From Acidimicrobiales bacterium (GTDB lineage Bacteria > Actinomycetota > Acidimicrobiia > Acidimicrobiales > RAAP-2), in contig JADMIJ010000002.1 in assembly GCA_015478655.1 (NCBI GenBank), positions 1-64,000 of the forward strand: a DNA stretch of 64,000 bases, written 5' to 3'. This document shows, piece by piece, positions 22,654 through 31,420 of the stretch. The notes under the pieces were generated by a model. The model saw nothing but the letters and a program-made list of their open reading frames with translations, was not told the origin of the DNA and ran no database searches. The position numbers were made by a program, and so were the translations under genes. Each line of letters begins with the position of its first letter. The first letter of the stretch is position 1.

Positions 22654-25600
22654 CTAGGCCACGAAGTACTTGGCCTGCGGATGGTGGCAGATGATCGCAG
22701 TGGTCGACTGCTCGGGATGAAGCTGGAAACCCTCGCTCACATCGACCCCGATTCGGTCGGCGCCGAGGAGGTCCACCACCTTGGCGTTGTCCTCCAGGTT
22801 TGGGCACGCAGGGTAGCCCCACGAGTACCGGCCGCCCCGGTACTTCTGCCGGAACAGACCGGTCAATGTGGGCCCGTCCTCGTCGGCGAAGCCGAGCTCC
22901 TCGCGTATCCGGTGGTGCCAGTACTCGGCCAGGGCTTCGGCCATCTCGACGCCGAGGCCGTGCAGGTACAGATAGCGCTGGTACTCGTCGTCCGCGAACA
23001 GTCGCGCCGCCTCCTCGGAGACCCGTGACCCCATGGTGACGACCTGGAAGCTCGCCCAGTCGGGTTCGCCCGACTCCACCGAGCGGAAGAAGTCGCTGAT
23101 GCACAGCCAGGGGTCCTCGGTCTGGCGCGGGAAGCTGAATCGCAACCACTCCGACGACCGAGTGTCGTCCTTGAAGATGACCAGGTCGTCGCCGTCGGAA
23201 TTGGCGGCGAAGTGACCCCAGGCGACCTGGGGCATCAGCAACTGCGCCGCCTTGGCGTCGGCAAGCTGCTCGCGCATCAGGACCCGTACCCGATCCTTGA
23301 AGGCCGGATCGTTTTCGCCCTGTTCGGGCCGGAAGCCCCATTGGTTGCGGAAGAGGGCTGTCTCGTTGAGGAAGGAAGCGACATCGTCGATGGCCATGCC
23401 CTTGGCCACACGACTGCCGACGAAGGGGGGGATGAACACCGGGTTGTCCGCCGCTACCTCGGGAGAGCGGGACGGTAGGGTCTCGCCTCGCTCCCGTGCC
23501 TCAGCGGCCGCCTGCTTGCGCAGTTCGCTCTTGCGCGGTCCCAGGTCACGGCCTCCGATGGCGATGCCGAACTCCGGGTCCTCCTCTCCGGATCGAGACA
23601 ACTCCACCAGCCGGTCCATGGTGCGCAGTCCCTCAAAGGCGTCCTTGCCGTAGAAGAGCCGTCCGTCGTACACCTTCCGGAGGTCCCGCTCGACATACGT
23701 GCGGGTGAGGGCGGCACCTCCGAGAATGACCGGTATGTGGGACAGGCCGCGACGATTCAGCTCCTCGAGGTTGTCCCGCATGATGAGGGTCGACTTGACC
23801 AGCAGCCCGCTCATGCCGATGGCATCGGCTTCGGACTCCTCGAGGGCGCTGACCATGTCGGTGATCCCGACCTTGATGCCGAGGTTCTTCACTGTGTAGC
23901 CGTTGTTGGTCAGGATGATGTCGACCAGGTTCTTGCCGATGTCGTGCACATCGCCTTTGACCGTGGCCAGCACCATGGTGCCCTTGCCCCCCTGGTCGGC
24001 CTTCTCCATGTACGGCTCGAGATAGGCGACGGCGGTCTTCATCGTCTCGGCCGACCCCAGCACGAAGGGCAGCTGCATCTCGCCGGTGGCGAACAGCTCA
24101 CCCACCGTCTTCATGCCGGCCAGCAACATGTCGTTGATGATGCTGAGCGGCGTGAAGTCGTTGGCCATGGCCTCGTCCAGGTCGGTCTCGAGCCCATTGC
24201 GGTCACCGTCGATGATCCGGTGTTCGAGGCGCCGTTCGACGGTCCATCCGGAGCGGTCTTCCTTGGAGGCCGCCGTCGATGCCGTGACTCCTTCGAAGAT
24301 GGCGAGGAGCTCGGTCAACGGGTCGTACCCGTCGTGGCGCCGGTCGTAGATGAGGTCGAGGCAGACCTCCCTCGCCCGCTCGTCGATCTTCGACAGGGGA
24401 AGGATCTTCGACGCGTGGACGATGGCCGCGTCGAGCCCCGCCTCCACGCACTCATGGAGGAACACCGAGTTGAGGACCTGTCGGGCGGCGGGGTTGAGTC
24501 CGAAGGAAACATTGGACAGGCCCAGGACGGTATAGACACCAGGGAGCCCCGCCTTGATCCGACGAATGCCCTCGATGGTCTCGATGCCGTCCTTGCGGCT
24601 CTCTTCCATCCCCGTCGAGAGGGGGAGCGCCAGGGCGTCGAACAGGAGGTCTTCGGGCCGGAGCCCGTAGCGCTCCGTGGCGATGTCGTGGATGGCGGTG
24701 GCGGAGCGCAACTTCCAGTCGGCGGTGCGGGCCTGACCCTCAGTGTCGATGCACGTGCAGACCACGGCGGCTCCGAACTCCTTGGCCAGGGTGAGGAAGC
24801 TGTCGAGGCGAGTCCCCGGCTCGTCGCCTTCCTCGAGATTCACCGAGTTGATCACCGCCCTACCGCCGATCCACGAGAGGGCCGTCTCCACCACGGGGGC
24901 CTCCGTGGAGTCGACCACCAGGGGGACGGTGGACTGGGTGGCAAATCGGGACACCACCTGCTCCATGTCGGCGACACCGTCGGCGCCGGTGTAGTCCACG
25001 CACACGTCGATGAGGTGGGAGCCTTCCTTGACCTGGTCGCGGGCCATGGCCACACACGTGTCCCAGTCCGCTTCGAGCATGGATTCTCGAAACTTCTTGG
25101 AGCCGTTGGCGTTGGTGCGCTCGCCAATGACCAGAAACGAAGTGTCCTGCTCGAAGGGGACCTGGGTATAGATGGACGCAGCACCGGGCTCATGTTCGAT
25201 GCGGCGCGGGGCCGGAGTGAGTTCGGCGCACGCCTCCACGACCGCGGCCAGATGGGCGGGCGTCGTCCCGCAGCATCCCCCGATCACCGAGACGCCCAAC
25301 TCGCTCACGAACTGACGATGGAAGTCAGCCAACTGATCGGGAGTCAGGTCGTAGTGCATGGCGCCGTCGACCACCGAGGGGAGTCCGGCGTTGGGCAGGC
25401 AGGAGACCGGCGTCGAGGCGTGGCCAGTGAGGTGTCGCAGCGGTTCGAACATCTCGGCCGGGCCGGTGGCGCAGTTGAGGCCGATGATGTCGACGTCCAT
25501 GGCTTCGAGGGCGCAGAGGGCGGCGCCGATCTCCGTACCGGGGAGCATGGTGCCGGTCAGCTCGATGGTGACCTGAGTCTGAATGGGTAGGCGACGACCG

Positions 25601-26163
25601 GCAGCCTGCATGGCCCGTCGGGCCCCGTTGATGGCCGACTTTGCCTGGAGGAGGTCGAACACCGTCTCGATGATGATCAGATCGACGCCGCCTTCGATCA
25701 GTGCCGCCACCTGCTCCTCGTAGAAACCCCGCAGGTCGGCGTAGCGAATTTGTCCGAGGGTCGGGAACTTCGTCCCCGGCCCGATGCTCCCGGCCACCCA
25801 GCGGGGCCTGTCCGGTGTCGAGAAGTCGTCGGCGGCCCCTCGGGCCAAGGCGGCGGCGGCCAGGTTCAACTCCCGCACCCGGTGGGCCTGCCCGTACTCG
25901 GCCAGCACCGGGGCGAACGCCCCGAAGGTGTCGGTTTCAACGACATCGCATCCGACTTCGAAGAAGGACCGGTGGACCCGGTCCACGGCCTCGGGGCGGC
26001 TGACGACCAGGAGCTCGTTGCAGCCCTCGAGATCCGGGCCTCCGAAGTCATCGGCGGTCAGGTCGGCCAACTGGAGGTTGGTGCCCATGGCACCGTCGAA
26101 GATGAGCACGCGCTCGGCGGTGGCCTGCAAGTAGCTGGAGGGGGTGTCGTTCTCAGTGGTCAT
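22654..26163 (-). CDS. metH: Methionine synthase, cobalamin-dependent
   Basis: MetH transfers a methyl group from 5-methyltetrahydrofolate to homocysteine through methylcobalamin. The 1169-residue product has all four modules. The homocysteine domain starts LIFDGAMGTNLQ, with zinc cysteines in GLNCATG and GGCCGTTP. The folate domain contains VIGERTNANGSKKF. The B12 domain has DVHDIGKN, whose His ligates cobalt, and MSGLLVKS. The C-terminal AdoMet-reactivation domain includes RYSWGYPACP. It is full length. A TAGCCT box lies 9 nt before the ATG. No cobalamin riboswitch is visible upstream. It is divergent from the cobalamin adenosyltransferase. Confidence 0.97.
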   Translation of the reverse strand: MTTENDTPSSYLQATAERVLIFDGAMGTNLQLADLTADDFGGPDLEGCNELLVVSRPEAVDRVHRSFFEVGCDVVETDTFGAFAPVLAEYGQAHRVRELNLAAAALARGAADDFSTPDRPRWVAGSIGPGTKFPTLGQIRYADLRGFYEEQVAALIEGGVDLIIIETVFDLLQAKSAINGARRAMQAAGRRLPIQTQVTIELTGTMLPGTEIGAALCALEAMDVDIIGLNCATGPAEMFEPLRHLTGHASTPVSCLPNAGLPSVVDGAMHYDLTPDQLADFHRQFVSELGVSVIGGCCGTTPAHLAAVVEACAELTPAPRRIEHEPGAASIYTQVPFEQDTSFLVIGERTNANGSKKFRESMLEADWDTCVAMARDQVKEGSHLIDVCVDYTGADGVADMEQVVSRFATQSTVPLVVDSTEAPVVETALSWIGGRAVINSVNLEEGDEPGTRLDSFLTLAKEFGAAVVCTCIDTEGQARTADWKLRSATAIHDIATERYGLRPEDLLFDALALPLSTGMEESRKDGIETIEGIRRIKAGLPGVYTVLGLSNVSFGLNPAARQVLNSVFLHECVEAGLDAAIVHASKILPLSKIDERAREVCLDLIYDRRHDGYDPLTELLAIFEGVTASTAASKEDRSGWTVERRLEHRIIDGDRNGLETDLDEAMANDFTPLSIINDMLLAGMKTVGELFATGEMQLPFVLGSAETMKTAVAYLEPYMEKADQGGKGTMVLATVKGDVHDIGKNLVDIILTNNGYTVKNLGIKVGITDMVSALEESEADAIGMSGLLVKSTLIMRDNLEELNRRGLSHIPVILGGAALTRTYVERDLRKVYDGRLFYGKDAFEGLRTMDRLVELSRSGEEDPEFGIAIGGRDLGPRKSELRKQAAAEARERGETLPSRSPEVAADNPVFIPPFVGSRVAKGMAIDDVASFLNETALFRNQWGFRPEQGENDPAFKDRVRVLMREQLADAKAAQLLMPQVAWGHFAANSDGDDLVIFKDDTRSSEWLRFSFPRQTEDPWLCISDFFRSVESGEPDWASFQVVTMGSRVSEEAARLFADDEYQRYLYLHGLGVEMAEALAEYWHHRIREELGFADEDGPTLTGLFRQKYRGGRYSWGYPACPNLEDNAKVVDLLGADRIGVDVSEGFQLHPEQSTTAIICHHPQAKYFVA

Positions 26164-26172
26164 GACCCCTGA

Positions 26173-26178
26173 AGGCTA
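26173..26178 (-). promoter_or_regulatory. Putative metH -10 box TAGCCT
   Basis: On the minus strand TAGCCT lies 9 nt before the metH ATG. The short gap leaves no room for a cobalamin riboswitch between promoter and gene. Confidence 0.4.
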
Positions 26179-26330
26179 CCGGGGAGAGCCACCTCCAGCG
26201 CCAACTCCGCCCGCCAACGGGCGATGGCACCCGTCGCCGTCTCGGGCGCTCGGAGTGCGGGAGCGGGCTGCAGCAGTGAGGCGAGGGGGGTTCCATCAAT
26301 GTCGTTTAGCATCGTTCCGGTGATGACGGC

Positions 26331-26978
26331 GTGCTGAAGATCTATACGAAGACAGGCGACGACGGCACCACCGGGCTCCTCTACGGAGGTCGGGTGCGCA
26401 AGGACTCGCTGGTCATGCAGATCAACGGCACCGTGGACGAAGCACAGGCGGTCATGGGGACCGCCCGCGCCGAGGCTGCCCCGGATTCCGAGCTGGATCA
26501 CCTGCTGACGCGACTCGAGCGGGACCTGTACGTGCTGATGGCCGAGGTGGCGACGGACCCGTCCAAGCGATCGAAACTGAAAGCGGGCACGACCCTGGTC
26601 ACACCTGAGATGGTCGCTACCCTCGAGGAGCGGATCGACGATCTGATCGATCGATTCGACATGCCCACAGAATTCGTGGTGCCCGGGGCCAATCGGGCGT
26701 CGGCTGCGCTGGATCTGGCCCGCACCGTGGTCCGCCGGGCCGAACGTCTGTTGGTGTCCGCCCCCATCGAGGACTCACTGGTGGGCCAGTACCTCAATCG
26801 GTTGTCTGATCTGCTGTGGGCCATGGCCCGTTGGGTAGAGGGCGAGGAGCACCTGTTGGCACGGGGGGCGCCGCGCCGCCGCGCCGGCGGGACCCCGAGG
26901 GGCACGACCGGATCGGAGCCTTCGGGTGACGCCGGGCCGGTGCCGGATGGCGACGTCGGTGGAGGCGCCGCGTCGTGA
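26331..26978 (+). CDS. Cob(I)alamin adenosyltransferase, PduO type
   Basis: It adenosylates cob(I)alamin with ATP to form adenosylcobalamin, the coenzyme of methylmalonyl-CoA mutase. The 215-residue product begins IYTKTGDDGTTGLLYGGRV, the ATP-binding N terminus of the PduO/MMAB family. It then has VDEAQAVMGTAR, the conserved FVVPGANRASAALDLARTVVRRAER (read as two motifs), and YLNRLSDLLWAMAR. The C terminus is a low-complexity Gly/Arg/Pro tail. The start is GTG at 26331; an ATG 8 nt before it is out of frame. It shares GTGA with pepA. Its client mutase lies 8 kb downstream. Confidence 0.93.
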   Translation: MLKIYTKTGDDGTTGLLYGGRVRKDSLVMQINGTVDEAQAVMGTARAEAAPDSELDHLLTRLERDLYVLMAEVATDPSKRSKLKAGTTLVTPEMVATLEERIDDLIDRFDMPTEFVVPGANRASAALDLARTVVRRAERLLVSAPIEDSLVGQYLNRLSDLLWAMARWVEGEEHLLARGAPRRRAGGTPRGTTGSEPSGDAGPVPDGDVGGGAAS

Positions 26979-28582
26979 GAGTCGAGTCAGTTGCCACAGC
27001 AGCGCTCCCGTCCGGCCTGGCGGCGCTGGGAGTGCCGGTCTTCTCGCACGCCGACGGGCCACGTTTGGCGGCGCCGGCGGCCGGACTTCCCGAGGGGCTC
27101 CAGCTGCCCGCAGAGCTCGATCCTTCGTGGTGTCGCCGCCACGGCTTCACCGGCAAGGTCGAGCAGGCCGTCACCTTCCGATCCGATCCGTCGGTCCGGG
27201 CCCCGTCCCCGGAGGGAGACGACACCTCGGCTACCGGTTCGTCGGACCCGGACATCGTCCTCGTGGGAGTGGGCGACTCCTCGTTGCTGGATGGTGACCG
27301 CGGTCTCGAGTCGCTCCGCCGTGCCTCGGCCGCGTTCGTTCGCTCGGTGGGCCAAGCCGACGCCGCGGCTCTCCTCCTTCCTGGCAGCGTCGGCCTCCGC
27401 GGTGACGAGTCGGCCGCGGCCGTTGCCGAGGGAGCCGTGCTGGCGTCCTACCGGTATGACGACTTCCGTACCGGCGAGAATCCCGGCCGGCTCGACCGTC
27501 TGGTCATCGTCGGGGGTTCGGTCGCGGATGCGACGCTCGCCGGAGCGGGCGCCGCCCGCGGCGTTCGGATCGCCGAGTCGGTCTCGCTGGCGCGTGACCT
27601 CGTCAACGAACCCCCCAGCTCCCTGACACCCGAGAAGTTCACCGAGTTCTTCGTCCGGCGCTTCGCCGACTCGCCGGCGCTGTCGATCGAAGTGTGGGAC
27701 GAGGAACGGATCGCCCTCGAGCGTCTGGGCGGCCTGCTTGGGGTGGCCCGCGGATCGGCTCAGCCGCCGCGACTGGTGCGGGCCGAGTACCAACCGGTGG
27801 ACCCCATCGAGATCGACGGCCGGGTGCCCCATCTGGCCCTGGTGGGGAAGGGGATCACCTTCGACTCCGGAGGGCTGTCTCTGAAGACGGCGGGTGGGAT
27901 GGAGACCATGAAGACGGACATGGGAGGCGCCGCCGCCGTGCTCGGCGCCCTGGACGCCGCCGCTGCCCTCGGGGCCCGGATCCGGATCACCGCGCTCACT
28001 CCGCTGACCGAGAACATGCCCAGCGGTTCGGCCACCAAGCCCGGGGACGTCCTGACCGCCCGCAACGGGAAGACCATCGAGGTGTTGAACACCGATGCCG
28101 AGGGACGCCTGGTGCTGGCCGACGGCCTGTCACTGGCGGTGGAGTCGGGCCCGGACGCCATCGTGGACCTGGCCACCCTGACCGGCGCCGCCGTCGTGGC
28201 GCTGGGCAAGGAGATCGCCGGCCTGCTCGGCAACAACGCCGCGCTCATGGCCCAGGTCCAGGCGGCCGCAGAACGGGCGGGCGAGCCGATCTGGCCCCTC
28301 CCGTTGCCCGACGACTATCGCAACCACATCGACTCGGAGATCGCCGACATGCGCAACGTGGGCCGGCCCGGGCAAGCCGGGAGCATCTCGGCAGCACTGC
28401 TGCTCCGCGAGTTCGTGGGAACCGTCCCCTGGGCCCACCTCGACATCGCCGGCCCCGCCCGCTCGGATGAGAGCCACCGCTATCTGGCCAAGGGCGCTAC
28501 CGGATTCGGAGTGCGAACGCTGGTTGCCCTGGTCACCTCCGAAGCGTTTGCCCACTGGCTGGGGCACGCCGCGGCCGGCTAG
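26975..28582 (+). CDS. pepA: Leucyl aminopeptidase (M17)
   Basis: A two-metal aminopeptidase removing N-terminal residues from peptides in the cytoplasm. The 535-residue protein has a divergent N-terminal domain and a typical M17 catalytic domain: LVGKGITFDSGGLSLK (metal-binding Lys and Asp), KTDMGGAAAVLGAL, and the signature NTDAEGRLVLAD (metal-binding Asp and Glu, catalytic Arg). The GTG start overlaps the stop of the adenosyltransferase as GTGA, so translation is coupled, although the functions are unrelated. Confidence 0.95.
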   Translation: MRVESVATAALPSGLAALGVPVFSHADGPRLAAPAAGLPEGLQLPAELDPSWCRRHGFTGKVEQAVTFRSDPSVRAPSPEGDDTSATGSSDPDIVLVGVGDSSLLDGDRGLESLRRASAAFVRSVGQADAAALLLPGSVGLRGDESAAAVAEGAVLASYRYDDFRTGENPGRLDRLVIVGGSVADATLAGAGAARGVRIAESVSLARDLVNEPPSSLTPEKFTEFFVRRFADSPALSIEVWDEERIALERLGGLLGVARGSAQPPRLVRAEYQPVDPIEIDGRVPHLALVGKGITFDSGGLSLKTAGGMETMKTDMGGAAAVLGALDAAAALGARIRITALTPLTENMPSGSATKPGDVLTARNGKTIEVLNTDAEGRLVLADGLSLAVESGPDAIVDLATLTGAAVVALGKEIAGLLGNNAALMAQVQAAAERAGEPIWPLPLPDDYRNHIDSEIADMRNVGRPGQAGSISAALLLREFVGTVPWAHLDIAGPARSDESHRYLAKGATGFGVRTLVALVTSEAFAHWLGHAAAG

Positions 28583-28756
28583 CAACTGCGCACACCCCAC
28601 ACGAGTCCGACGCCCGGGCGCCGGTGAAGCCCGAGTCGGCACGAAGCCCGGCTCGGACCCAGGGGCGATTCACACCGCGACGCCAGGTTCCAATTTCGGG
28701 GGCGCCATGCCCATTTCCGCCGCCGGCGACATCGAGCGCCGGGTCAGTCGGTGGGG

Positions 28757-28762
28757 TACCTT
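28757..28762 (+). promoter_or_regulatory. Putative gpsA -10 box TACCTT
   Basis: TACCTT lies 6 nt before the GTG at 28769. The box falls after the alternative GTG at 28751 and so favours the later start. The 170-bp gap upstream shows nothing else clear. Confidence 0.4.
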
Positions 28763-28768
28763 CGTCGG

Positions 28769-29758
28769 GTGAAGATTGCGGTACTCGGCGCCGGCTCCTG
28801 GGGCACGACGGTTGCGTCGTTGGTCGCTCCACGGCACGAGACGGTGTTGTGGGCCCGGGATCCTGAGGTGGCGACGGCGATCACCTCCGAGCACGTCAAC
28901 CCCACCTACCTTCCGGGGTTCACGCTTCCCGGGGAGCTCGTGGCCACGTCCGACCTCACCGGTGCCGTGTGTGAAGCGGACCTCGTGGTGGTCGGCGTGC
29001 CCACCTCGGGCTTCCGCCATGTCGTCGAACAGGCGTCGAAGTGCATGCGTCCGTGGATCCCGGTCGTGAGCCTGTCCAAGGGGCTCGAACGCGGCTCCCA
29101 CCTCCGGATGACCGAGGTCATCCGACAGGTGGCCCCGGGTCACCCGGTGGCCGCTCTGACAGGACCCAACATCGCTCACGAGATCATGTCCGGCAAGGCC
29201 GCCGCCGCAGTCATCGCCACGGAGGACCTCGAAGTGGCCGGCGCCATCCAAAAGGTGTTCACCCGTGGCGTGTTCCGGGTGTACGTGAACGACGACGTCG
29301 TGGGTTGCGAGATGGGCGGTGCCCTCAAGAACGTGATCGCCATCGCCGCGGGCATTGGCGAGGGTCTCGGGGTGGGCGACAACACGCGCGCCGCAGTGAT
29401 GTCCCGCGGACTGGCTGAGCTCACCCGGCTGGGAATGGTCATGGGGGCGCAGCCGACCACCTTCGCCGGGTTGGCCGGAATGGGTGACCTGATCGCCACC
29501 TGCATGAGTCCCCACAGTCGCAACCGGGCCGTGGGCGAGCAACTCGGCAAGGGTCGCCGCCTCGATGACATCCTCTCGGAGATGCACATGGTCGCCGAAG
29601 GGGTGAAGACTGCATCGGTCGCACTGGAGCTGGCCGAGCGTCATGGTCTCGACCTGCCCATCTGCAGTGTGATCGACAGGGTGGTCAAGAGCGAGATCGA
29701 GCCATCGGCGGCGTACTGGGGCCTGACTCCTGCCGGCCATGAGGCTGATCCGGGTTGA
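28769..29758 (+). CDS. gpsA: Glycerol-3-phosphate dehydrogenase [NAD(P)+]
   Basis: GpsA reduces dihydroxyacetone phosphate to sn-glycerol 3-phosphate for phospholipid synthesis. The protein of about 329 residues starts KIAVLGAGSWGTTVA (Rossmann motif), then SLSKGLE, LTGPNIAHEI, the substrate-site lysine in GGALKNVIAIAAG, and GLAGMGDLIATC-x-S-x-x-SRN. Homology and the TACCTT box support the GTG at 28769 over 28751. It appears to be transcribed alone. Confidence 0.95.
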   Translation: MKIAVLGAGSWGTTVASLVAPRHETVLWARDPEVATAITSEHVNPTYLPGFTLPGELVATSDLTGAVCEADLVVVGVPTSGFRHVVEQASKCMRPWIPVVSLSKGLERGSHLRMTEVIRQVAPGHPVAALTGPNIAHEIMSGKAAAAVIATEDLEVAGAIQKVFTRGVFRVYVNDDVVGCEMGGALKNVIAIAAGIGEGLGVGDNTRAAVMSRGLAELTRLGMVMGAQPTTFAGLAGMGDLIATCMSPHSRNRAVGEQLGKGRRLDDILSEMHMVAEGVKTASVALELAERHGLDLPICSVIDRVVKSEIEPSAAYWGLTPAGHEADPG

Positions 29759-29825
29759 CGCCTTGCTGCACGCGTCGGCTCTCGAAGCTTGACCGCGCCG
29801 CTATGAGCTCAACCGAGCATCGCGG

Positions 29826-29847
29826 GTTTCGATAGGACGATCGAAAC
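29826..29847. terminator. Hairpin between convergent gpsA and the hypothetical gene at 29860
   Basis: GTTTCGAT (29826-29833) pairs perfectly with ATCGAAAC (29840-29847) across a 6-nt loop. The arrangement is convergent, so it could end transcription from both sides. There is no U-tract. Confidence 0.45.
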
Positions 29848-29859
29848 TTCGCCGAGCGG

Positions 29860-30558
29860 CTAGGTGTTGGGTGGTCGAACGGGACTCCCCATTGGCCCAG
29901 GCTCAGCATCCGCGGCCGTGGATGGCGGAATCCTCCTCATGGCGTCCTCCGCGGCACGAAAGGCCACCGCCGGATGGAAGTGCCACTTCCCCAACTGCAA
30001 CTCGATGTCGGCCTGATCCCGTCCTGCGACAGCCAGCCCCGCTGCCAGTCGATGGGCCCGCAGTCGCATCTGCTGTGGCCCCGAGAGGTGTTGCTCGGTG
30101 AGCCACCGGCGGTGACTGGCCTGGAGCGCTTCGGGCAGACGGCTCAAGTGTCGGAGAGGAAGGGGTGGGATGCGGGTGCGAACCGCCAGCCCCCCCGGTC
30201 CGTACGGGCGGGCCAGCTCGAAGGTGCAGAGGCGTTGCATTGCCCGCCGGAATGGAGAATTCTTCCCCATGCGTTGGCCCAGGCCAAGCGAGCTCGCCGT
30301 CTCGGGGAGATTCAAATCAAATCCGTCCTGGTGGACCTCGAGGCCGTACGAGACGCGGCGCAACAGCCACGTCGTCGACGGGCCGATGACACCGAGCCAG
30401 TAGAGCTCGACGTACCGCGAACAGGGATGGACGCCGTGGGGATCGGCGATCGGATCGAGCCACGGGACGATACGGAGGATCGTTCGTTCCTCCAGAGGTC
30501 GCAGCGTCAACGGCGGTGGGGCTGCCGACCGGGATGACAGGGCGGTGGTTGAGGGCAC
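29860..30558 (-). CDS. Conserved hypothetical protein, 232 residues
   Basis: I cannot assign a function. The product is soluble, with no signal or membrane helix. It opens LRPLEERTILRIVPWLDPIADPHGVHP, followed by SRYVELYWLGVIGPSTTWLLRRV and an Arg/His-rich second half. The pattern matches, from memory, a conserved uncharacterised actinobacterial family. The frame is open far upstream through the nitroreductase region, but that part is a shadow. The GTG at 30558 is chosen because AAGGAG lies 7 nt before it. It is downstream of and codirectional with the nitroreductase, separated by a structured 161-bp gap. Confidence 0.8.
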   Translation of the reverse strand: MPSTTALSSRSAAPPPLTLRPLEERTILRIVPWLDPIADPHGVHPCSRYVELYWLGVIGPSTTWLLRRVSYGLEVHQDGFDLNLPETASSLGLGQRMGKNSPFRRAMQRLCTFELARPYGPGGLAVRTRIPPLPLRHLSRLPEALQASHRRWLTEQHLSGPQQMRLRAHRLAAGLAVAGRDQADIELQLGKWHFHPAVAFRAAEDAMRRIPPSTAADAEPGPMGSPVRPPNT

Positions 30559-30643
30559 GGTCTTCTCCTTGGGGGACGGACGCACGCGTCGATAAGCGTC
30601 TCGTGACCATGGGGGACCGACCTCACCAGAAACCTGCCGTTGA

Positions 30644-30691
30644 ACCTTGCTGCTCCACCCGAATGTGGCCGGCCGAATGTGGCAGCAAGGT
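30644..30691. repeat. Inverted repeat with internal direct repeat between nitroreductase and the hypothetical gene
   Basis: ACCTTGCTGC (30644-30653) and GCAGCAAGGT (30682-30691) form a perfect 10-bp stem. The 28-nt interval contains CGAATGTGG twice around GGCCGGCC. It lies in the 5' leader of the 232-residue gene and after the nitroreductase stop. It could be a terminator, a leader structure, or a small repeat element. Confidence 0.5.
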
Positions 30692-30719
30692 GGGCACCAA
30701 CGTGAGGTGAGTGGCGCGG

Positions 30720-31316
30720 CTACCACCCTCCCCGGTGAACGCTGTCCTCGGGCGTGCGACGGGGCCGGGCCCCCGATGTCGACTGCGGGTCGGGCCGCGA
30801 TGGCTCGCCGAGCAGGACCGCTCCGACCAGTCTGAGCCGGTCCGGCACGCCCAGTACGGCCCGGAGCGTCTCCTCGCCGCGAAAGTTGCCGAGGAAGGCG
30901 GCGCCGATGCCCTGGTCGGTGGCGGCGAGCAGCATCGCCATGGTGGCAAAGGCGGCGTCGACGAACCAGTAGGGGACCACCCACTCGACGTCGCCGCCCT
31001 TCGAGGACTTGTCCGGCTCCCGGTACCGGGCGATGTAGGCCTCGGGGTCCGCAAAGGGGAGCACGATGACCGGGGCCCTGGCCATCCCTTCGAATCGACG
31101 GGACTGGGACCGCCAACCCTCGTCGGTGGCTGTCTGCCAGTAGAGCGAGGTCTCAGAGGCGCCCTCCAGGACCACGAACTCGCGGCCCTGTGTGTTCCCA
31201 GCCGAGGGCGCCCGCAGGGCAGCACCCACCAGTTGGTCGACGATGTCCCTCCCGAGCGGCCTTCCGCTGAAGTTGCGGGTCATCCGGCGGGACCTGAACA
31301 CCTCGGTCAGCTCCAT
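30720..31316 (-). CDS. Nitroreductase-family flavoprotein
   Basis: A 198-residue FMN-dependent NAD(P)H oxidoreductase of the nitroreductase superfamily. It starts MELTEVFRSRRMTRNFSGRPL (FMN-binding arginines), followed by RAPSAGNTQGREFVVL, and FATMAMLLAATDQGIGAAFLGNF in the C-terminal half. Upstream are GGAG 6 nt before the ATG and a TAACGT box 18 nt before it. Such enzymes act on many substrates. One speculative option is F420 chemistry, since the F420 ligase here lacks the nitroreductase-like domain found in FbiB, but the gene is 20 kb away and this is not supported further. Confidence 0.88.
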   Translation of the reverse strand: MELTEVFRSRRMTRNFSGRPLGRDIVDQLVGAALRAPSAGNTQGREFVVLEGASETSLYWQTATDEGWRSQSRRFEGMARAPVIVLPFADPEAYIARYREPDKSSKGGDVEWVVPYWFVDAAFATMAMLLAATDQGIGAAFLGNFRGEETLRAVLGVPDRLRLVGAVLLGEPSRPDPQSTSGARPRRTPEDSVHRGGW

Positions 31317-31420
31317 GGCGGCTCCATCGAACCGACGTTACGTCACGAGGGTGAAGTCGCGAGATGAGCGACCACCGCCCTGTGCCTGTCGCGGCGAGCG
31401 TCAACCGGCCGAGGTGATTA

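Noticed and set aside
26164-26330. Cobalamin riboswitch upstream of metH or the adenosyltransferase
   Set aside because: No B12-box-like conserved segments are visible, and the metH -10 box lies 9 nt before the start, leaving no leader.
30559-31116. N-terminal extension of the 232-residue hypothetical protein
   Set aside because: It is a shadow of the nitroreductase in another frame; the GTG at 30558 has a clear AAGGAG.
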